Source: an uncultured Eubacteriales bacterium (lineage in GTDB: Bacteria > Bacillota > Clostridia > Oscillospirales > Acutalibacteraceae). Taken from it: a stretch of 64,000 nucleotides of DNA. The stretch is taken from assembly GCA_934491515.1 (NCBI GenBank), contig CAKSTF010000001.1, forward strand, positions 151,172 through 215,171, written 5' to 3'. Position numbers and translations under genes: made by a program. Positions 58,943 to 64,000 of the stretch are shown one piece after another. The notes beneath the pieces are model-generated. The model saw nothing but the letters and a program-made list of their open reading frames with translations. It made no database searches and was not told the DNA's origin. Within the stretch, counting starts at the first letter, position 1; every line of letters begins with the position of its first letter.

Positions 58943-59620
58943 ACCGGAAACGCGTTTCTGGTCGTTTCACATTTTATTTAAAAGTTTACCGGAAACGCGT
59001 TTCGTGTTACGGAAAACCCAATTTGCAAAAAACCGATAAAACAGGCATTTTTTAAGACTACAAACTTCGCAGTTTAGTTTTTGGTATTTTAAAAGTTAAC
59101 ATTTTTTATGTCAAATTTACCGGAAACGCGTTTCCTGTCGATTTTCATTTTAACCTCTGTTTTTACCGGAAACGCGTTTCGTGTTGCCCACTCGGCAGGT
59201 CTTTTAACCGGAAGTGCATTTCCTATCGGGCTTTTCTGTATTTACTACCTTCAAGCGGAAATGCATTTCGGGTGGTTTTTCCTTTTTGGGTCTAAACCGG
59301 AAATGCATTTCGGGTAATTTAACATTTTATTCGAAAATTTACCGGAAACGCGTTTCGTGTTGCAGGAAATCCAATTTACAAAAAAACCGATAAAACAGGC
59401 ATTTTTTAACTTTTTACTTTGTGCCGCTTTGTTTTTGCAATTTTGCAAGTTAACATTTTTTATGTCGAATTTACCGGAAACGCATTTCGTGTCATTTTTC
59501 TTTTTTTAGGTCTTAACCGGAAATGCATTTCGTGCCGTTTTTCTCTTTTTAGGTCTTAACCGGAAATGCATTTCGTGCCGTTTTTCTTTTTTAGGTCCGA
59601 ACCGGAAACGCGTTTCCGGT
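58943..59620. repeat. Array of twelve 20-bp palindromes downstream of gyrA
   Basis: Copies start at 58943, 58988, 59119, 59165, 59207, 59254, 59296, 59341, 59473, 59516, 59559 and 59601 (the last perfectly symmetric). Two central forms occur, AACGCGTT and AATGCATT, both palindromic; 59473 is intermediate (AACGCATT). Around 58986-59140 and 59339-59493 longer stretches repeat (CCGATAAAACAGGCATTTTT, GTTAACATTTTTTATGTC), a diverged direct duplication 353 bp apart. The 892-base gap 58774-59665 holds no gene. Confidence 0.9.
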
Positions 59621-59632
59621 TATCAAGCGCTT

Positions 59633-59659
59633 TGCGGCAGGGAAAATTTCCCTGCCGCA
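59633..59659 (-). terminator. Hairpin after gyrA
   Basis: TGCGGCAGGGAAA and TTTCCCTGCCGCA make a 13-bp stem just after the gyrA stop codon. A T-run is lacking on the minus strand, so termination is probable but not certain. Confidence 0.55.
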
Positions 59660-59665
59660 CTTAAC

Positions 59666-62206
59666 TTATTCCTGTGTATCGGCGCCCTCTTCCGCACCCT
59701 CTGCGGCGTCGGCTTCCGGCTGTTCGGGCTCGGCTGTTACCTCGCTCTCGTCATGCTCGGCCTTGGCTACCGAAAGTATCTTCTCGCCCTCTGCAACGCG
59801 CATAAGGCGCACGCCCTTGGCAGGTCTTGAATATGTATTAAGGTCGCCTGCATATATACGGATTATTATACCGTTTGAAGCGATCATTATAATATCTTCG
59901 TCCTGTTCTATGGGCATTACCGCCGCAACGTCGCCGTATTTTTCGGTGCGGTAGTTTATTATTCCCTTACCGCCCCTTGTTTGCAGGCGGTAATCGGAAA
60001 CATTGCTTACCCTGCCGTAACCCGTTTCGGTAACGGTAAGCACCTTTGTATCCTCGGAGCACTGCGCCATATCGACAACCGAATCGTCCTCGCGCATATT
60101 AAGCGCTTTTACGCCGCGCGCGGTTCTTCCCATCGAGCGAACCTGATTTTCGTTGAACTTAATGGCTTTACCCTTTTTGGTGGCAACAAGCAGATTATCG
60201 TTTCCGCCGGTCATTCTAACGTGTGCCAGTTCGTCGCCTTCGTCGATATTAACGGCGATTATGCCGTTTCTTCTTGTGTTCTTGAACGCGGAAAGACGGG
60301 TGCGCTTTATAACGCCCTTCTTGGTTATCATACAGATAAAGCTCTCGTTCTCTTCCTCCTCCGTTACGGGAAGAATAATATTTATCTTTTCGCCCGGCAT
60401 AAGCGGCAGAATATTTATAATATTAAGGCCCTTTGCCGTGCGGCTGCCCTCGGGTATTTCGTAGGCTTTAAGTTTATAAGCGCGGCCAAAGTTGCTGAAA
60501 AGCATAATCCTGTCGTGCGAGGAGCAGACAAACATACTCTCTACATTGTCCTCTTCCCTTGTCGTCATACCGGTAATGCCCCTGCCGCCCCTATGCTGAA
60601 CGTTATAGGTATCGCTTGCAAGACGCTTTATATAACCGTTTTCGGTCTTGGTTATAACACATTCCTCTTCGGGGATAAGATCCTCAATATCAACCTCGCC
60701 CGCAACGTCGCTGATTTCGGTTCTGCGTTCATCCGAAAACTTATCGCGCAGGTTAAGCGACTCGGTCTTTACTATATCAAGTATCTTTGCGTGGTCGGCA
60801 AGTATTTCGTCGCACTTCTTAATAAACGCGTGCTTTTCGTCAAGTTCTTCGATTATCTTCTGTTTTTCAAGACCCGCAAGTTTACCGAGCTGCATCTGAA
60901 CTATCGCCGTTGTCTGGATATCGTCAAGTCCGAAGCGGTCGGCAAGCGCCTGTTTGCTTTCGGGTATCGTTTTGCTGTTCCGGATCATCGCGATTACTTC
61001 GTCGATGAAGTCCAGCGCCACTTTAAGACCTTCAAGTATATGCGCGCGTTCCGCTGCCTTTCTGCGTTCAAACTCGGTCTTGCGGCGGACTATATCGCAC
61101 TGGAAATCTATTGCGTTCTGCAGCATTTCCTTTAAGGTGAGAACCTGCGGCTTGCCGTTTACAATGGCAAGCATTATCGCGCCGAAAGTGGTCTGCAGCG
61201 CCGTGTATGTATAAAGTTTGTTAAGCACTACCTGCGGATTTGCGTCGCGCTTTATATCCACAACAATCTTTATACCGCCGTCGCGCTTGGAGGAATAGTC
61301 AACAACGTCGTCTATTCCCTCTATCTTCTTTTCGCTTGCAAGGTCGTAAATATGTTTTACAAGTTCCTTTTTGCGCACTTTATAGGGAATTTCGGTTATA
61401 ACTATTCTGAATTTGCCGTTATGGGTTTCCTCGATCTCCGCCCTGCCGCGAACGATTATCTTGCCCCTGCCCGTGGCATAAGCCGCGCGGATGCCGCTTC
61501 TGCCCATAATTATGCCGCCGGTCGGAAAATCGGGGCCCTTTATATGGGTGCATATTTCCTGCAGTTCGGCGTCCGGATTATCTATAAGACAGCACATACC
61601 GTCTATTACTTCGCCAAGGTTATGCGGCGGAATTTCGGTAGCCATACCTACCGCAATACCCGAAGAGCCGTTTACCAGAAGCTGCGGAAAACGCACCGGC
61701 AAAACGGTGGGTTCTTTCAGTCGGTCATCGTAGTTCGGTACCATATCAACGGTATCTTTATCGATATCGTCAAGCATGTGCAGCGAAAGCCTGTTCATTC
61801 GGGCTTCGGTGTACCTGTAAGCCGCCGCGGGATAACCGTCTATATTACCGAAGTTTCCGTGCGGGTCGATAAGCGGGTACCTTAACGAAAAGTCCTGCGC
61901 CATACGCACCAGTGCGTCATAAACGGAAGCGTCGCCGTGGGGGTGATACTTACCAAGCACCGAACCTACCGTATCGGCGCATTTTCTGTGCGGTTTATCG
62001 GGGGACAGACCGTTTTCGTACATCGTATAAAGTATACGGCGGTGAACCGGCTTTAAACCGTCCCTTACATCGGGGATCGCGCGGCCTACCAGCACCGACA
62101 TCGAATACTGAAGCATACATTCTTTTATCCTGTCGGTAATTTCAACAGGCTCTATATTCGTTTCGTGGCTTTCGGGCCAGTAAACGTTTTCATGTCCTTT
62201 ACTCAT
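59666..62206 (-). CDS. gyrA: DNA gyrase subunit A
   Basis: 846 residues, site AAAGGGGAA. Catalytic tyrosine in AAYRYTEAR (about 127), the quinolone region HPHGDASVYDALVRMAQ (about 90), then six gyrase beta-pinwheel blades including the GyrA box QLRTRGGKGI-like QTRGGKGI, and an acidic C-terminal tail (AEPEQPEADAAEGAEEG). At the position of E. coli Ser83 it has Ala followed by Ser. It pairs with gyrB 17 bases upstream to introduce negative supercoils. Confidence 0.98.
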   Translation of the reverse strand: MSKGHENVYWPESHETNIEPVEITDRIKECMLQYSMSVLVGRAIPDVRDGLKPVHRRILYTMYENGLSPDKPHRKCADTVGSVLGKYHPHGDASVYDALVRMAQDFSLRYPLIDPHGNFGNIDGYPAAAYRYTEARMNRLSLHMLDDIDKDTVDMVPNYDDRLKEPTVLPVRFPQLLVNGSSGIAVGMATEIPPHNLGEVIDGMCCLIDNPDAELQEICTHIKGPDFPTGGIIMGRSGIRAAYATGRGKIIVRGRAEIEETHNGKFRIVITEIPYKVRKKELVKHIYDLASEKKIEGIDDVVDYSSKRDGGIKIVVDIKRDANPQVVLNKLYTYTALQTTFGAIMLAIVNGKPQVLTLKEMLQNAIDFQCDIVRRKTEFERRKAAERAHILEGLKVALDFIDEVIAMIRNSKTIPESKQALADRFGLDDIQTTAIVQMQLGKLAGLEKQKIIEELDEKHAFIKKCDEILADHAKILDIVKTESLNLRDKFSDERRTEISDVAGEVDIEDLIPEEECVITKTENGYIKRLASDTYNVQHRGGRGITGMTTREEDNVESMFVCSSHDRIMLFSNFGRAYKLKAYEIPEGSRTAKGLNIINILPLMPGEKINIILPVTEEEENESFICMITKKGVIKRTRLSAFKNTRRNGIIAVNIDEGDELAHVRMTGGNDNLLVATKKGKAIKFNENQVRSMGRTARGVKALNMREDDSVVDMAQCSEDTKVLTVTETGYGRVSNVSDYRLQTRGGKGIINYRTEKYGDVAAVMPIEQDEDIIMIASNGIIIRIYAGDLNTYSRPAKGVRLMRVAEGEKILSVAKAEHDESEVTAEPEQPEADAAEGAEEGADTQE

Positions 62207-62223
62207 TTCGCATTCCCCTTTCC

Positions 62224-64000
62224 TTAAATATCAAGATCCGTGGCAAACACGGCGTTTTCTTCAATAAACTTACGGCGCGGTTCTACCTCTTCGCCCATAA
62301 GTATCCTGAAGGTTTCGTCGGCAAGTTCGGCGTCGCTCATATTTACCTTAAGCATGGTTCTGTGCTCGGGGTCAAGAGTGGTTTCCCAAAGTTGTTCGGG
62401 GTTCATCTCACCAAGACCTTTATAACGCTGAACGTCCGCATTGCCGCCGAGTTTTTCAATATATTCCGCCTTTTCTTCATCCGTGAACGCGTCAAAGTGC
62501 TGTTTGCCTTTCGACACCCTGAATAGGGGCGGACGCGCAAGATAAATATGCCCCGTTTCGATAAGCTGCGGCATATATCTGAAGAAAAACGTTAAAAGAA
62601 GCGTTTGTATATGGCTGCCGTCAACGTCGGCATCCGCCATAATAACAATTTTATCGTAACGCAGTTTGGTAATATCAAAATGTTCCGCAATACCCGTGCC
62701 CAGCGCCACAATAACGGGGGTGAGTTTATCGTTGCCGTAAACCTTATCTACCCTTGCCTTTTCAACGTTGAGCATTTTACCCCAAAGGGGAAGTATCGCC
62801 TGATAGGTGGAGTTTCTGCCCTCTACCGCGCTGCCGCCTGCCGAATCACCCTCGACAATGAAGATTTCGGTCTTAGTGGGGTCGGTTGAAATGCAGTCGG
62901 TAAGTTTTGCAGGCATTCTTGCCTTATTTCCTATTCCCGATTTGTTTCTTTGCAGGTCGCGTGCCTTCTGCGCCGCTTCGCGCGCGTTTGACGACGCTAT
63001 CGCCTTATTTACTATTATCCTTGCTTCGTCCGGATGTTCTTCTAAATACTGGTAAAGTTTATCGCCCATTACCGAACTTACAAGCGTATTCATCGAAGTA
63101 TTGCCGAGTTTTGCCTTGGTCTGCGATTCAAACTGCGCGTCGGTAAGTTTAACGCTTATTATCGCGATAAGACCCTCGTTTATATCGTCGCCTTTAAGGT
63201 TCGCGTCGCCCTCTTTAAGCATTTTAAAGGCGCGCGCATACTTATTTATCACCCTTGCAAGGCTTGTCTTAAATCCGCTTTCGTGGGTGCCGCCGTCCAC
63301 CGTGTGAACGGTATTGGCAAAGGAAACTATCTTTGTATCGTATCCCGTGCACCACAAAAACGCCATTTCCGCCACGGAGTCCTTTCCCGTGCCGGAAATA
63401 TAAATAACGTCCGAATTAAGGCGGTCCTTTTTACTGTTTTCAAGTATATACTCAACATACGATTTTATACCGCCCTCAAAACACAGATCGTCCTCGCGGT
63501 CGGGTATTGCCTGGTCGTCGGTACGCATATCCTTAATCACAATTCTGATACCGGCGTTAAGGAACGCCTGCTCGCGAAGTCTTGTGAGCAGGGTATCGTA
63601 ATCATAACGCGTGGTATCGGTAAATATTTCGGGGTCGGGCTTAAACGTTACGGTGGTGCCCGTTTCGCTTGTATCGCCTATAATTTTAAGTTCGTCCTTT
63701 ATATTTCCCTTTTCATAGCGCTGTTTATAAACGTGCGTGCCGTCCTTTACCTCAACCTCCAGCCAGGAGGAAAGCGCGTTCACTACCGAAGCGCCCACGC
63801 CGTGCAGACCGCCCGAAACCTTATATCCGTTGCCGCCGAACTTACCGCCTGCGTGCAGCACGGTAAACACAACCGAAACGGTCGGTATTCCCATTTTCGG
63901 ATGTATACCTACGGGTATTCCGCGGCCGTTATCGGTCACCTTTATAATTCCGTCGTCAAGAAGGCTCACGGTTATTTTATCGCAATAACCCGCAAGCGCT
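62224..64000 (-). CDS. gyrB: DNA gyrase subunit B (5' truncated by window edge)
   Basis: The frame stays open to the window end and translates ALAGYCDKIT before VSLLDDGIIKV. It contains ATP-lid VTDNGRGIPVGIHPK, GGKFGGNGYKVSGGLHGVG, the TOPRIM motif EGDSAGGSA and DADVDGSHI, and the C-terminal RYKGLGEMNPEQLWETT. Only about the first 45 residues, including the first ATPase motif, are missing. It precedes gyrA by 17 bases, the normal gyrBA order. Confidence 0.97.
   Translation of the reverse strand, partial: ALAGYCDKITVSLLDDGIIKVTDNGRGIPVGIHPKMGIPTVSVVFTVLHAGGKFGGNGYKVSGGLHGVGASVVNALSSWLEVEVKDGTHVYKQRYEKGNIKDELKIIGDTSETGTTVTFKPDPEIFTDTTRYDYDTLLTRLREQAFLNAGIRIVIKDMRTDDQAIPDREDDLCFEGGIKSYVEYILENSKKDRLNSDVIYISGTGKDSVAEMAFLWCTGYDTKIVSFANTVHTVDGGTHESGFKTSLARVINKYARAFKMLKEGDANLKGDDINEGLIAIISVKLTDAQFESQTKAKLGNTSMNTLVSSVMGDKLYQYLEEHPDEARIIVNKAIASSNAREAAQKARDLQRNKSGIGNKARMPAKLTDCISTDPTKTEIFIVEGDSAGGSAVEGRNSTYQAILPLWGKMLNVEKARVDKVYGNDKLTPVIVALGTGIAEHFDITKLRYDKIVIMADADVDGSHIQTLLLTFFFRYMPQLIETGHIYLARPPLFRVSKGKQHFDAFTDEEKAEYIEKLGGNADVQRYKGLGEMNPEQLWETTLDPEHRTMLKVNMSDAELADETFRILMGEEVEPRRKFIEENAVFATDLDI

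Noticed and set aside
59981..61135. 384-residue plus-strand frame opposite gyrA
   Set aside because: gyrA is unambiguous on the minus strand; the opposite frame has no recognisable motif or start signal.

Overview
The window reads as a chromosomal segment of a strictly anaerobic Gram-positive Firmicute of the class Clostridia, probably a gut Oscillospirales- or Christensenellales-like lineage; the exact family cannot be fixed from the sequence. Supporting signs are Rex and PerR regulators next to rubrerythrin and rubredoxin, an L27 precursor with a Prp cleavage motif beside the Prp protease, Mini-III RNase, YqhQ (DUF1385), LytR-CpsA-Psr and VanW wall proteins, strong GGAGG ribosome sites and no outer-membrane genes.

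Layout. 1-426: end of an ABC exporter. 0.7-6.5 kb: a ceramidase-like lipoprotein followed by a 1467-residue membrane-anchored beta-helix surface protein. 6.9-9.0 kb: an ornithine cyclodeaminase-like enzyme divergent from an RpiR regulator. 9.2-11.1 kb: a VanW protein with a low-complexity tail, then tRNA-Arg(CCT). 11.5-13.1 kb: an ATP-grasp gene divergent from a GtrA-like gene that is frameshifted as read. 13.3-15.3 kb: rex, then perR, rubrerythrin and rubredoxin. 15.5-18.7 kb: an odd pair, a PolC-like protein that has lost catalytic residues facing a frameshifted WYL regulator. 18.9-23.3 kb: an SDR, then rplU-prp-rpmA with an L21 leader, a zinc-ribbon protein, obg and mrnC. 23.9-31.3 kb: a minus-strand run of LemA, TPM, Wzz/CpsD/CpsB capsule-control genes and a heterodimeric ABC exporter. 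31.4-32.6 kb: an aminotransferase. 32.7-37.7 kb: mnmE-mnmG-rsmG-noc. 38.4-42.0 kb: flavin reductase, PlsC, DUF6472 and LCP genes. 42.1-49.5 kb: a long minus-strand chain recA-recX-rimO-pgsA-cysE-cysS-trmN6-rsmI with several overlapping junctions. 49.6-55.7 kb: lipoprotein, response regulator, sensor kinase, DUF1385 protein and prmC. 56.1-58.8 kb: tadA, a membrane protein and a CPBP protease. 59.7-64.0 kb: gyrA and 5'-truncated gyrB.

The most striking non-coding signal is a family of interspersed palindromic elements. Fifteen copies are exactly 46 bp (GTCGGG...CCCGAC ends) and seven relatives are 44-45 bp. They form four clusters (20.8, 23.3, 37.7 and 41.7 kb) that share one internal order, and the whole composite is inverted in the fourth. 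A second, unrelated family of fifteen 20-bp palindromes (ACCGGAAACGCGTTTCCGGT and variants, including a paired CpG-to-TpG/CpA form) lies at 55.8-59.6 kb, mostly downstream of gyrA. Other oddities are a 60-nt identical in-frame segment in two adjacent unrelated genes, a 41-bp tandem array before tadA, and a rubredoxin with a shortened first cysteine knuckle.

Motif comparisons rest on remembered family consensus; no database search was run.
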